Assembly (NCBI RefSeq): GCF_026891035.1
Contig: NZ_JAPTGG010000003.1
Coordinates: 62,001-126,000 of the forward strand
Direction of reading: 5' to 3'
DNA length: 64,000 nt
Source: Dasania phycosphaerae
GTDB lineage: Bacteria; Pseudomonadota; Gammaproteobacteria; Pseudomonadales; Dasaniaceae
Part shown: positions 17,661 through 26,952 of the stretch, piece by piece
Numbering within the stretch: the stretch's first letter is position 1
Layout: each line of letters starts with the position of its first letter
The notes under the pieces: model-generated
The model's input: the letters and a program-made list of their open reading frames with translations, nothing else
What the model was told of the DNA's origin: nothing
Database searches by the model: none
Made by a program: the position numbers and the translations under genes

Positions 17661-18001
17661 TCAGCTACCCACTCAGATAATATAAAAAAAACCCTTATCG
17701 ATAAGGGTTTTTTTTTGCCACTAACAAAGCCTTTTTGGGCTTAATCGTGAGTATCAAGGCTGAGCAGTTGTTAAATGTTTGTTTAAAAGGGTAATATTTC
17801 AAGTTGCTCAGTCGCAGTTGTTTTGCTGATAAAACAAACTGCAGTAGGGATGTTAATTACTGCGGCTGGTATAAACAGAGTTGTCTTAGGGAAAGGTCAA
17901 TCTCCATCTCCACCATATTTAAAAGCGATCTTTTACCGTGCGATGTTTGTTATTAAGGGCATGCACTAAGCTTTAGGTCGATAATAATAAATGAGGTTGT
18001 A
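17661..18001 (+). other. 341-bp gap upstream of the TonB-dependent receptor
   Basis: After the HU terminator there is no open reading frame of note. An inverted repeat CTGCAGTA (17839-17846) / TACTGCGG (17858-17865), eight pairs with one wobble, could be an operator or 5' leader structure. The segment GATAATAATAA near 17980 resembles half of a Fur box only weakly. The gap presumably carries the receptor promoter. Confidence 0.4.
17684..17716 (+). terminator. Intrinsic terminator after the HU gene
   Basis: A-rich left flank, stem ACCCTTAT/ATAAGGGT with the centre CG, then nine T. The symmetric A and T tracts make it look bidirectional. Confidence 0.9.
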
Positions 18002-20065
18002 GTGTCTAAACATTCTGTCTTTTTCTTACCCCTGTTAACGGTTGCTGCCAGTGCAGCGATGGCGACAAACTCTGAAAATTATTATGACGAAAGTGATTTA
18101 CTGGTAGATATACCGTTAGTAAGCGCTGGCGCACGTATGGCGCAGGCGCGTCATTACTCGCCCTCTTCCGTTACAGTGATAGACAGCGAAACCATTGCCG
18201 CCTTGGCGCCTAACAGCCTAGTGGAAGTGTTCCGTTTAGTGCCGGGGCTAATGAGTTTCTATATTAATGCTTCCATGCCGGGCTTATCTGGGCATGACCT
18301 AACCGATGACGATCCACGCCGTTTAGAAGTGCGTATCAATGGCCGCAGCGTCTATGTACCCACTTTCCCAACGGTTAATTGGAATTCGTTGGGTATAGTG
18401 CCCGATGATATAGAGCGTATAGAAGTCGTGCGCGGTTCCAATGTGCCTGCCTATGGCTCTAATGCGGTGGTAGGGGCGGTGAGTATTATTACCAAAAGCC
18501 CGCTTGAAGAGAGCGGCACCCATATACGCAGCACCGTAGGTGAAAACAATACCCGCAATATTAATATACGCAGCAATTTTGAAATGACTAACGGCTATGG
18601 TCAGTGGCGCTTTGCCCATAGAGAAAACGATGGCTTCGATGTGCTGGATGACAGCACTTCGGTAGACCATCTAGTGTTTAATACCACCCTAACCCCTAAC
18701 TTGCTGGATAGCTACACGGTGGAGCTGGGGGTAAGCGAGGGCCGTTTTGGTATAGGCGACGGTGATTATGTGTACGCTTTTGCTGATGATAAAAATACCA
18801 GCTATTGGTTATCGCTGGGCTGGCTACGCGATGAAGGCAAGCAGCGTTGGGAAGGGTATTTTTCTTACTACGACAGCCACTCGGTGCATACACTGCCATT
18901 ATCGTTATCGGTTGGGGAAGGCTGGGATGCTGAACAACTGGATCGTTATCTTGCTGGCAAGCCCGATGTGGTGGTGGATTATGGCTGGGGTCTGCGGGAC
19001 TCACAGCTGTGGGAAGCCGAACTGGAGTACCAGTACAGTTTTAGCAAACAACTCAGAGTGTTAGCCGGTGCCGGTTATAAATACCAAAACATAGAAGCGC
19101 CCACCAATCTCAGTCACGGCGGTACTATTGATTACGGTATCTTGTATGGTTTTTCTAATATTGAATGGCAGCTTAGCCGCAAGTGGTTGGCCAATATTGG
19201 TTTTATGGCAGAAAACCAAGAACTAGATGAAACCCGCGTGTCACCCCGGGCATCGCTGCATTACCAGCTGTTACCACAACACAATTTTCGGATTAGTGCG
19301 GCCAAAGCTCACCGCAGTGCTTCAGTGTTTGAGTCACACCGGGAAGTGGTTGTGCGTGCCTACGACGATGTTTACGTAGATTACAATCTGCTCTCAGAGG
19401 ATAAGCTAGAGGCCGAAGAGATGGATAGCCTAGAGCTAGCCTACTACGGCAGTTTTTTTGATGGCAGGCTGGACATAGATTGGCGCGCCTTTCATGAAAA
19501 AATGGAAGGTGGCATAGACCATGTTAAGTGGTGGGTGGATCACTTAGGCTGGGATGCCAGTGCCGATTACGACGAAGGCGACCCTAGTGACCCTGATCAC
19601 AGAGCGCATTTTTTTACTAACAGTAAAAATTGGCGGGTAACGGGCTACGATATGCAGGTAAAGTGGCGGCCCACTGATAGTACAGTCGTGTCGCTGCAAT
19701 ATGCCAACCGACGTTTATATTTCACCCGTATAAGATACTGGACCCAAGCACCCCATGGTGAGAAGAGAGATAAACAGCGAGTGCCAGATCATACCGCCAG
19801 CCTGTTAATTACCCAGGATTTAGGCAGTGGCTGGAGTGCTTCGCTAATGAGCTATCATCAATCCGATATAGAGTGGCGCGGCGGCGAATTTGCCGAATCT
19901 TTTTATAGGCATGACATAGCGCTTAGCAAGGTGATGAAGTTTAATCAGTATCAGCTTAGGCTGGACTTAAAAGTTGATAATGTTACCGATGAAACCAACT
20001 TTGAATTTGAAACCTTAAACTACTTTAAGCGTACGGCCTATCTCAATGCTTCCTTGCAGTGGTAA
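18002..20065 (+). CDS. TonB-dependent outer membrane receptor
   Basis: 687 aa from GTG 18002 with GAGG upstream. A signal peptide (about 1-21) is followed by a plug domain (about 50-165): SSVTVIDSETIAAL, then IERIEVVRGSNVPAYGSNAVVGAVSIITK, the classic plug end. A 22-strand beta-barrel runs from about 175 and ends in a terminal aromatic residue (LQW). No strong TonB box was seen. The barrel is rich in Asp, Tyr and Trp and resembles vitamin B12/ferric-siderophore-like receptors of Shewanella-Alteromonas type, but the ligand is unknown. It is followed by a LuxR regulator, a periplasmic binding-like protein and a hybrid kinase, which suggests uptake or sensing under their control. Confidence 0.9.
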   Translation: MSKHSVFFLPLLTVAASAAMATNSENYYDESDLLVDIPLVSAGARMAQARHYSPSSVTVIDSETIAALAPNSLVEVFRLVPGLMSFYINASMPGLSGHDLTDDDPRRLEVRINGRSVYVPTFPTVNWNSLGIVPDDIERIEVVRGSNVPAYGSNAVVGAVSIITKSPLEESGTHIRSTVGENNTRNINIRSNFEMTNGYGQWRFAHRENDGFDVLDDSTSVDHLVFNTTLTPNLLDSYTVELGVSEGRFGIGDGDYVYAFADDKNTSYWLSLGWLRDEGKQRWEGYFSYYDSHSVHTLPLSLSVGEGWDAEQLDRYLAGKPDVVVDYGWGLRDSQLWEAELEYQYSFSKQLRVLAGAGYKYQNIEAPTNLSHGGTIDYGILYGFSNIEWQLSRKWLANIGFMAENQELDETRVSPRASLHYQLLPQHNFRISAAKAHRSASVFESHREVVVRAYDDVYVDYNLLSEDKLEAEEMDSLELAYYGSFFDGRLDIDWRAFHEKMEGGIDHVKWWVDHLGWDASADYDEGDPSDPDHRAHFFTNSKNWRVTGYDMQVKWRPTDSTVVSLQYANRRLYFTRIRYWTQAPHGEKRDKQRVPDHTASLLITQDLGSGWSASLMSYHQSDIEWRGGEFAESFYRHDIALSKVMKFNQYQLRLDLKVDNVTDETNFEFETLNYFKRTAYLNASLQW

Positions 20066-20153
20066 GCTTACAGTCTAAGGATTAGTCTATAAGCGCTACA
20101 GCTAGGCAAACATAGCTAGAATAGCAAGCTTGTAAGGTATAGAAGGATTTTGC

Positions 20154-20804
20154 ATGAAAATAATTATTGCCGATGATCATGCGATGACCCGCGCAGGGGT
20201 TATCGCAGCCTTATCGGAAATGTACCCCGAGGCCGATATTATTGAGTGCAGTGATGCCGCGTCGGTTTTAGCCGCGGCCAAACAGCAGCACTTAGATTTG
20301 GCCATAGTCGATTTGTTTATGCCCGGCAGTGACGGCTTTGGTCTTTTAAAAAATCTCTGTAAAAATTACCCTGAGTTGCCGGTAGCGGTGCTGTCGGCCT
20401 CCGATAATCCTAAGCATGTACATAAGGCATTAGATTTAGGCGTCAGTGGCTTTATCCATAAAAGCAGCAGCTTTGATAGTATGCATAAAGCGATACAACA
20501 AGTGCTAGCGGGTGCTACCTATACCCCTAATTTAGCAGCTCCAGCAGATGAGCTGGCTACAGCCATGGCAGATGATGATAGCCCGGAAAAGCGCGATGCC
20601 ATCATCGCCAGCTTAACCAAGCGGCAGTTGGATATATTGGCCTGCCTAGCGCAGGGCATGAGTAACAAAGCCATAGCGGCAGATTTATTTATTTCTGAAA
20701 ATACGGTTAAAACTCACTTAAAAGCCATTATGGCGGAGCTGGGTTGTAACAATCGCACCGAAGCGGGTGTGCTGGCTGAAAAACTGAGCCTGCTACCTTC
20801 TTGA
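20154..20804 (+). CDS. NarL/LuxR-family response regulator
   Basis: 216 aa. The receiver domain (1-120) has acidic pocket Asp7/Asp8, phospho-acceptor Asp53 and Lys103. The C-terminal LuxR helix-turn-helix (about 148-212) contains LTKRQLDILACLAQGMSNKAIA and SENTVKTHLKAI. It overlaps or abuts the next gene (stop at 20802-20804) and lies just upstream of a BarA-like hybrid kinase, so it is probably that kinase's partner, comparable to UvrY/GacA with BarA/GacS. Likely targets include the receptor gene just upstream; this is inference. Confidence 0.9.
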   Translation: MKIIIADDHAMTRAGVIAALSEMYPEADIIECSDAASVLAAAKQQHLDLAIVDLFMPGSDGFGLLKNLCKNYPELPVAVLSASDNPKHVHKALDLGVSGFIHKSSSFDSMHKAIQQVLAGATYTPNLAAPADELATAMADDDSPEKRDAIIASLTKRQLDILACLAQGMSNKAIAADLFISENTVKTHLKAIMAELGCNNRTEAGVLAEKLSLLPS

Positions 20805-20833
20805 TGCCCATGTTTGCTAAGGAAAGCTTTCTC

Positions 20834-21805
20834 ATGCTGGCGCAGTTATATGCTCGCAGCCTTGCCTGGCTAAGTATTTTTTTACTAAGCCTGTGTGGCA
20901 GCAGCTTAAGTTGGGCTAGCCCAAAAATTATTATTATTAACTCTTCTGATGCTCAGCCCTATCAGCTTGCCGCCGCAGCATTAAGCAAGCATTTAAGCGA
21001 TAGCGAAGAACTCGCGCAGTATCGTGTAGAGTTGTTAACCATTACCCAGGCCCAAAAAATCTCAGAGTTAGGCCTGGGGCCTGATAGTTTTATTGTGACC
21101 GTGGGCTCGGCTGCCGCAGAGTACGCCATACAGCTAAATCCCGATGTGGCCATAGTCAATAGCTTTATTACCCGCAATGCCTATCAGGCCATACGTGGGC
21201 AAGCAGCTGCAAACAAAGCCATTACTGCAGTGTTTATGGATCAGCCTATAGCGCGGCTTATACACTTAGCCAGTCTTTTAAAACAAGATCAGCAACCTTA
21301 CCGAATAGGCATGCTCAGCCAAACCGCATTGCCGGTAGATACTCCACACCCTGCCAGCATAGTAATTAATAGCGCTACATTACTGCTTAATCAAAACCCT
21401 ATTAAACAAATAGAACCGCTAATGAAAAATAGCGATGTTTTTATTGTTAGGCCCAATACCAGTTTATTTAATCGTTTAGTGGCTAAGTTAGTGCTGCAGT
21501 TGAGTATGCGCTATAAGACGCCGGTAATAGGGTTTTCAGAAAAATATGCCAAGGCCGGTGCTTTGTTATCGTTATATGCCAGCCCAGAAAACATAGGCCA
21601 AGATAGCGCTAAATTAATACATGATTGGATTAGCGATACACACAAAAATATGCCGGCGGCCCGCTATGGTAAAAGCTTTAGCATAGTGGTGAATCAGCGG
21701 GTTGCAAAAAAGATGGCGCTAAGTGTAGATGCAGAGCATTTAACACAACAATTACAGCAACGCGAATTACATAAACAAGAGGAAAATAATTTTGCAGATC
21801 AGTAA
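20834..21805 (+). CDS. Periplasmic ABC-type substrate-binding-like protein linked to a sensor kinase
   Basis: 323 aa from ATG 20834, which has GGAAAG seven bases upstream and is followed directly by a signal peptide ending SLSWA. Upstream in-frame starts (20801, 20804, 20810) lack this. The mature protein resembles PF04392-type ABC substrate-binding proteins: two alpha/beta lobes, IVTVGSAAAEYA near the first lobe crossover, and a hinge region. No ABC permease is near. Its 3' end overlaps the hybrid kinase start by 14 bp, so translation is coupled. A likely role is to present a ligand to the kinase periplasmic domain, as LuxP does for LuxQ or TorT for TorS; this is inference. Confidence 0.75.
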   Translation: MLAQLYARSLAWLSIFLLSLCGSSLSWASPKIIIINSSDAQPYQLAAAALSKHLSDSEELAQYRVELLTITQAQKISELGLGPDSFIVTVGSAAAEYAIQLNPDVAIVNSFITRNAYQAIRGQAAANKAITAVFMDQPIARLIHLASLLKQDQQPYRIGMLSQTALPVDTPHPASIVINSATLLLNQNPIKQIEPLMKNSDVFIVRPNTSLFNRLVAKLVLQLSMRYKTPVIGFSEKYAKAGALLSLYASPENIGQDSAKLIHDWISDTHKNMPAARYGKSFSIVVNQRVAKKMALSVDAEHLTQQLQQRELHKQEENNFADQ

Positions 21806-24500
21806 ATTATTTTCTTTTAGCCAATGGAGTCTCAGGGCTAGGGTGTCAGCACTGGTTGCGGTGCCGCTGGTGTGTATTACTTTATTAACAGTTTATAACA
21901 TTAATAGCGCACTGAGCCGCGAAACCGCTAGCTTAGAAGATCGCGTAGAAAAGTTATTGTTTTTGGCGGCCGATGCTGCCCAGCTGGCTTTATTTGCCGG
22001 TGATAGTGAGGCGCTAGATAATTTGGCTACCGCTATAATGCGAGATTCACAAATAGCCGAGCTATTATTTTTTGATGATGCCAAACAGCAGCTTAGCGGC
22101 CAGCCAGCGACTATTGCCAGCAAAGTTGTGGGGGATGATTTTGTCGATGGCAAGCAATTAGCAGTGGCTAATCACTGGGTCTTTGTACGTTCAGTAAAAC
22201 CCATGGGGGTGTTTATCGATGATGACCCTGAGCAGTATCAAGAGCCGGTCAGCCAAGAGCTATTAGGCTGGGTGCTGTTAACAGTGGATCTTAGTAATAG
22301 CCGTGATTATCGCGCCGCAGTGTTACGCAATAACCTATTAATAGCTGCGCTAATGTTAAGCATTGCACTATGGTTGGCGTTTCGATTTAGCCGGGCGGTA
22401 GTACGGCCTATTAATAAAATTACCGATGCTGTTGCTCGTTATGGTCAGGAAGATTTTAACCATCGTGTTGCCGAGCTGAGCTCGGGCGAATTAGGTGAGT
22501 TAGAAAAAGGCATTAATAAATTGGCTGAGCGGGTAGGGCAGTCACAATTGATTTTGAAAGCCGAGGTTGAAAAGGCCACCAATAAATGGGTGGCGGCGGC
22601 TAAAGACCTAGAGCGGCAAAACTTAGACTTGGCCGAGGCGAAAACTATTGCCGTTGAGGCCAACCACGCCAAAGATGATTTTTTGGCGCGTATGAGCCAT
22701 GAATTGCGCACACCCTTAACCGGAATTATGGGCTTTGTGCGGCTATTAGCTAAAACTGATCAGCCGAAATTACGACAGGAATACAGCGATATTATATTAA
22801 CCTCCTCTAGGGTATTACTGTCGACGATTAACGACATACTGGATTTTTCTAAGTTGCGCGCCAACTCCTTTGAGCTCAACCCCAGCCGTTTTAATCTGGA
22901 AACTTGTTTGTGTTCTGCCTTGGATTTGCACCGGGTGTCAGCTTTTGAGAAGGGGCTAGAGCTGAATGTATTAATCGATTCTGATGTGCCTCTAGAGCTA
23001 GTGGCCGATGTCGATAAATTACAAAAAGTGTTAAACAATATACTCTCAAACGCCGTGAAGTTTACCGAAGCCGGAGACATTATTGTGTTTGTTACCCTGC
23101 TAGAGCAACAGGGTGATGCGGCGGTGATTAATATAGCGATTAAAGATAGCGGCATAGGCATTAGCGCCGCTAATTTGCAGCGGCTGTTTAACCCCTTTTT
23201 TCAATGTGACGAAAGCAGCACCCGCAGTCACGATGGCACGGGCTTAGGTCTGTCTATAGCCGAAGACTTTGTCACCTTAATGGGTGGCCATATTAGTGTT
23301 GAGAGTGAGCAGGGTGAGGGCACAGAAGTGAGCTTTAGTTTTCTCTGCCAATTTCAGCAAAGCGCGGCTAAGCCTTTTGCCGTCGATGGCAGTTGGCGAG
23401 CACTTATTTATGATCGCAACCCCTGGACCCGGCGCTCGTGGCGTAACCAATTACTTAAGTACAGCAGTGATGTTTGTGTGTTGGCTAGCGCAGATAAACT
23501 ATTAGCCAGCTTATCGCAACAGCCCAAAGCAGACTTGCTGTTGCTAGGTTTTAATGCCCAGCTTGATAGTTACAAAGAGCTCAGTGCTTTACTACAAAGC
23601 ATAAGAGCGACGTATAAAGGGGTGATTCTTTTAGCCACTGCGGATGTAGGCAACAGCCAAATCATCGAACTGAGTGAGGCTTACAGTCACTGCTATTTAC
23701 TCAGCAAACCCTTAACCCATAGCCGCCTATGGGCTGCATTAGCTAAGGCTAACGAGGAGTCGGCGGCGGCTTTTATATCCTCTAGCAACAGCCCGCCAAG
23801 CCTAAAAGATAAAACTCTTAATAGCCCTCGTTTGCCGGCGGGGTTGGCGGTATTGGTGGCGGACGATAATCCCTTTAACCAGCGCTTACTACGCACGTTA
23901 TTACAGGCCGCCGGTGCCCAGGTAACCGTGGTTAATAACGGCCAAGAGGCGCAACGGCTATGTGCAAGGCAACGCTTTGATGCGCTGTTATTGGATTTGC
24001 ATATGCCCAAGCTCAATGGCATGCAAGTGAGTGAGGCCGTGCGCAAAGGGCAACTCAATAAGCAAACCCCCATTATTATCCTGACCGCCGATGCGCGTGC
24101 CGAGCAGCAGCCAGCCATGGCTGCAGCAGGAGTTGATGCGGTGAGCTATAAGCCCTTGGACGAACAGGATTTAATGGCAAAAATTCAGCGGCTAGCAACC
24201 CCGTGTGAGGTTGAGGCTGAGCCCGCATCCACTCGTGCGCTGGTAACGCTGGCTGCCAGTGATATTGAGGCGGAGTTAAATTTACAATTACAGGCCATCG
24301 CTAAGGCGCTATTAGCAAAAGATATAGCGGCAGTGCAGCAGCAGGTACATCAGCTGCTAGGGGTGATAGGTTTGTCGGGTATAGATAGCCTAGAGCAAGT
24401 TGCTGCAGAGCTAAGCCTAGCCGCCTCCGCGGGTGATATGGCGGCAGTGAGCCGCCATTATGAAAGGCTTGCTGCTGATTGCGCCGGTCTTACAGCATGA
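21792..24500 (+). CDS. Hybrid sensor histidine kinase, BarA/GacS-like, with C-terminal Hpt
   Basis: 902 aa from TTG 21792 (GAGGAAAA seven bases upstream, overlapping the previous gene). Order: TM1 (about 19-38), periplasmic CHASE8-like sensor (about 40-180), TM2 (about 182-200), HAMP (about 200-255), HisKA with His303 in MSHELRTPL, HATPase with Asn420 and GTGLGLSI, a receiver-like domain without phospho-Asp (about 530-650, LLLGF in place of the Asp strand), true receiver (Asp691/692, Asp735) and Hpt (His853, HQLLG). The layout, including the degenerate first receiver, is that of BarA/GacS/TorS phosphorelay kinases. The output is presumably the LuxR regulator two genes upstream. Confidence 0.9.
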   Translation: MQISKLFSFSQWSLRARVSALVAVPLVCITLLTVYNINSALSRETASLEDRVEKLLFLAADAAQLALFAGDSEALDNLATAIMRDSQIAELLFFDDAKQQLSGQPATIASKVVGDDFVDGKQLAVANHWVFVRSVKPMGVFIDDDPEQYQEPVSQELLGWVLLTVDLSNSRDYRAAVLRNNLLIAALMLSIALWLAFRFSRAVVRPINKITDAVARYGQEDFNHRVAELSSGELGELEKGINKLAERVGQSQLILKAEVEKATNKWVAAAKDLERQNLDLAEAKTIAVEANHAKDDFLARMSHELRTPLTGIMGFVRLLAKTDQPKLRQEYSDIILTSSRVLLSTINDILDFSKLRANSFELNPSRFNLETCLCSALDLHRVSAFEKGLELNVLIDSDVPLELVADVDKLQKVLNNILSNAVKFTEAGDIIVFVTLLEQQGDAAVINIAIKDSGIGISAANLQRLFNPFFQCDESSTRSHDGTGLGLSIAEDFVTLMGGHISVESEQGEGTEVSFSFLCQFQQSAAKPFAVDGSWRALIYDRNPWTRRSWRNQLLKYSSDVCVLASADKLLASLSQQPKADLLLLGFNAQLDSYKELSALLQSIRATYKGVILLATADVGNSQIIELSEAYSHCYLLSKPLTHSRLWAALAKANEESAAAFISSSNSPPSLKDKTLNSPRLPAGLAVLVADDNPFNQRLLRTLLQAAGAQVTVVNNGQEAQRLCARQRFDALLLDLHMPKLNGMQVSEAVRKGQLNKQTPIIILTADARAEQQPAMAAAGVDAVSYKPLDEQDLMAKIQRLATPCEVEAEPASTRALVTLAASDIEAELNLQLQAIAKALLAKDIAAVQQQVHQLLGVIGLSGIDSLEQVAAELSLAASAGDMAAVSRHYERLAADCAGLTA

Positions 24501-24602
24501 GCATGATCAGCCAAAAAATTAAAAAATCACCCGTATAGGTGACGCGCGCTAACCATCAGCGACGTATATTAACCCCTCGCTAAGCCGTTGTTAGGATGAA
24601 AC

Positions 24603-24683
24603 ATGGATGCACAAGGGGTGCGCTTAGCGACTTATTACACCATTGCCCTAGCAGTAGATTTACTTATGTGCCGCCAACAATAA
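24603..24683 (+). CDS. Possible 26-aa small ORF in the gap after the hybrid kinase
   Basis: ATG 24603 has AGGA six bases upstream and reads 26 codons with a hydrophobic centre (LATYYTIALAVDLLM). It could be a tiny membrane peptide or leader, but a chance ORF is as likely. Confidence 0.2.
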   Translation: MDAQGVRLATYYTIALAVDLLMCRQQ

Positions 24684-24745
24684 TAACGCAGCACTCGGTC
24701 TATCATTTCACACAATAGCTAGGTGTTATTCAATAAGCTCTAGTT

Positions 24746-25144
24746 ATGGATATGCTGGTAAAAAATAACATTTTCCCTATACAAGAATACAGCCTCTCTT
24801 TTGGCAACTTTCAGTTTTTTGCAGACTATGTGTGTTGCGAAATTAACGAGGGCGTAGACTTGGATGAAGCCAAGTTGCTGCAGTTTTATGCTTTATGCAG
24901 TGATGTGTTTCAGGGTGAGCGCTTTGCGGTTATAGAGTTAAGGCTGAGCTCTTTTTCGGTAGACCCCAGCTTTTATATTAAGCACAGTTACTTGCTCTCG
25001 CAGGTTAAAGCCCATGCCATGGTGTTAGCGGGCGGTACTTTTGCCCAGCTCAGTGAATTTGAGGCGCAATGTATAAAACATTGCCCTTGCCGGGTATTTC
25101 ATTCACTTAGCGAGGCTATAGATTGGGTGACCCAGCAAGCCTAA
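24746..25144 (+). CDS. Small STAS/SpoIIAA-like hypothetical protein
   Basis: 132 aa, no signal peptide. The pattern of alternating strands and helices (FAVIELRLSSFSVDP, then a helix, HAMVLAGG, then a helix with VFHSLSEAIDWV at the end) looks like the SpoIIAA-like/STAS fold found in many short gammaproteobacterial proteins. I do not recognise a specific family. It is 245 bp after the hybrid kinase and may or may not belong to that module. Confidence 0.55.
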   Translation: MDMLVKNNIFPIQEYSLSFGNFQFFADYVCCEINEGVDLDEAKLLQFYALCSDVFQGERFAVIELRLSSFSVDPSFYIKHSYLLSQVKAHAMVLAGGTFAQLSEFEAQCIKHCPCRVFHSLSEAIDWVTQQA

Positions 25145-25172
25145 AACGGCTAGGCTAAGCCGCAGCAATAGG

Positions 25173-25427
25173 CTAATGCAAGGTGGCCGAACCCTCCAGC
25201 ACATAGACATCATTATAACGGCAGGCTTCCATCCACAGCGGCCACTCCATGGGCAGCAGGCTATCTATGGCCAGCATAGCTTGGCGTTGTTCGTGTTCTG
25301 ATAGGCAGTGTATATAAGCTTCCAGCTTTTCCAGTTGTACCCCCGCCATGCGGAAAATATCCAGGCTTTGGTCACGCTGAGCCCACTCTATGCTGGTGCG
25401 CAGATTGGCTAATTGCTGCTTAAACAT
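25173..25427 (-). CDS. Hypothetical protein, 84 aa
   Basis: Mostly helical, soluble, with no recognisable motif. The start ATG 25427 has AAGGTGA five bases upstream. That SD lies in one arm of a 7-bp inverted repeat (GTCACCT 25430-25436 and AGGTGAC 25458-25464). The gene is convergent with the STAS-like gene. Function unknown. Confidence 0.55.
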   Translation of the reverse strand: MFKQQLANLRTSIEWAQRDQSLDIFRMAGVQLEKLEAYIHCLSEHEQRQAMLAIDSLLPMEWPLWMEACRYNDVYVLEGSATLH

Positions 25428-25598
25428 ATGTCACCTTTTTGTTAACAAATTATATGCAGGTGACTAATGCAACATAGGGGCCAATAAGCCCGGTGCCTAG
25501 CTAGAAAGATAAGCGATTGATTATTAAAAGAAAATAGCAGGTAAATAGCCGCCAAGGTGGTGCCTGGCGGCCAGATTTTTGGCGCTAGCGCTGGCTGT

Positions 25599-26894
25599 TT
25601 ACCCCGCCAGCTTAGGCTCTAGGTCTACGGCGGTGCTTTCACCTTCGGTTTTGGCGATGACTACGGCGCCGCAGGCATCACTAAAAACATTAACCGCGGT
25701 GCGCATCATATCGAGTATGCGGTCGGTGACCAGCAATAGCCCAAGGCCTTCCAAGGGTAAGCCTATGACACCTAAGATGACGGTAATCGCCACCAGGCTG
25801 GCTGCGGGTATACCCGCCACCCCTATAGAGGTGAGCAGGGCGACCAAGACCACAATAAACTGCTGGCTAAAGCTCAGGTCCAAGCCATAGGCTTGGGCGA
25901 TAAACATAGCGGCCACGCATTCATACAGGGCGGTACCGTCCATATTAATAGTGGCACCCAGGGGCAGTACAAAACTGGTAGTGCGATTGGACACCCCTAC
26001 CTCTTTTTCTACGGTTTCTAAACTCAGCGGCAGGGTAGCTGAGCTGGAGGCGGTAGAAAAAGCAGTGAGCATGACCGGCGACATTTTTTTCATAAAGGCG
26101 CCGGGGCTGACCTTAGCAAAAAATCGTAAGATTAATGGCAGCACTACAAAGGCGTGTATTAGTAATGCGGCAAAGGCCGTTAAAAAGAAAATCATTAAGG
26201 GTTTAAAAGCTTCAAAGCCCGTGGCGGCTACGGTTTTGGCGACCAGCCCAAACACCCCTAACGGTGCAAACTTCATCACCCACATGGTGATGAACATCAT
26301 AATATCGAATACGCCCTGCCAGGCGTCTTGCAGCAGCTGGCCGCGGCTGCTGTCTATGCGGGTCATAAAAAAGCCAAATAATAGGCTAAAAAATATCAGC
26401 CCCAACATTTGCCCATCGGCTGCGGCTTCCACCACATTGGTGGGCACCATGCGCAAGAATACTTCGCTGAGATCACTAATATTACTGCCCTCTACCTTGC
26501 CTATCACCTCATCGAGTTGCTGCTTATCGGTGCTAAGGTTGAGCCTGGAACCCGCGGGTTCACCATCAATAATGCCCGGGGTGGTCAAGTTGACTAAGGC
26601 TAGCCCTAAGACTATCGCCAAGGTGCTACTGGTTAGGTAAAAGGCAATGGTTTTACCGCCTAACCGGCCTAAATGTTTACTGCTGCCTATGCCGCTAATA
26701 CCGCAAATAATTGAGGCCATGATTAAGGGCACAATAATCATTTTTAAGGCGTTTAAAAATAAGCTGCCCATAAAGCTATAGGCTGAGATTAACGGGATAC
26801 CCAGCAAGCTGCTGTCGCTGGAGGTGGCAAGGCCGGCTAGCACCGCCAGTACCATGGCGATAATAATTTGCCAGTGCAGAGCTAATTTTTTCAT
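25599..26894 (-). CDS. Dicarboxylate/amino acid:cation symporter (DAACS/GltP family)
   Basis: 431 aa inner-membrane protein. Family hallmarks are the serine-rich re-entrant loop TAFSTASSSATLPLS (about 282-296), INMDGTALYE (substrate and Na site, about 320) and SIGVAGIPAAS in the second hairpin. The family imports glutamate, aspartate, serine or C4-dicarboxylates with Na+ or H+. Substrate cannot be fixed from sequence alone. The start has AAGG upstream. It stands alone, transcribed away from the kinase module. Confidence 0.92.
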   Translation of the reverse strand: MKKLALHWQIIIAMVLAVLAGLATSSDSSLLGIPLISAYSFMGSLFLNALKMIIVPLIMASIICGISGIGSSKHLGRLGGKTIAFYLTSSTLAIVLGLALVNLTTPGIIDGEPAGSRLNLSTDKQQLDEVIGKVEGSNISDLSEVFLRMVPTNVVEAAADGQMLGLIFFSLLFGFFMTRIDSSRGQLLQDAWQGVFDIMMFITMWVMKFAPLGVFGLVAKTVAATGFEAFKPLMIFFLTAFAALLIHAFVVLPLILRFFAKVSPGAFMKKMSPVMLTAFSTASSSATLPLSLETVEKEVGVSNRTTSFVLPLGATINMDGTALYECVAAMFIAQAYGLDLSFSQQFIVVLVALLTSIGVAGIPAASLVAITVILGVIGLPLEGLGLLLVTDRILDMMRTAVNVFSDACGAVVIAKTEGESTAVDLEPKLAG

Positions 26895-26952
26895 AGTTGG
26901 CCTTCGTTTATTTTTTATTGTTTGTGGGTGTAGGTTATGAATAGTCCAGCGG

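Noticed and set aside
17978..17995. Fur box before the TonB receptor
   Set aside because: Only one half resembles the consensus; the opposite half is missing.
25579..26640. Plus-strand ORFs opposite the dicarboxylate symporter
   Set aside because: They are shadows of a well-recognised membrane protein gene and have no family features.
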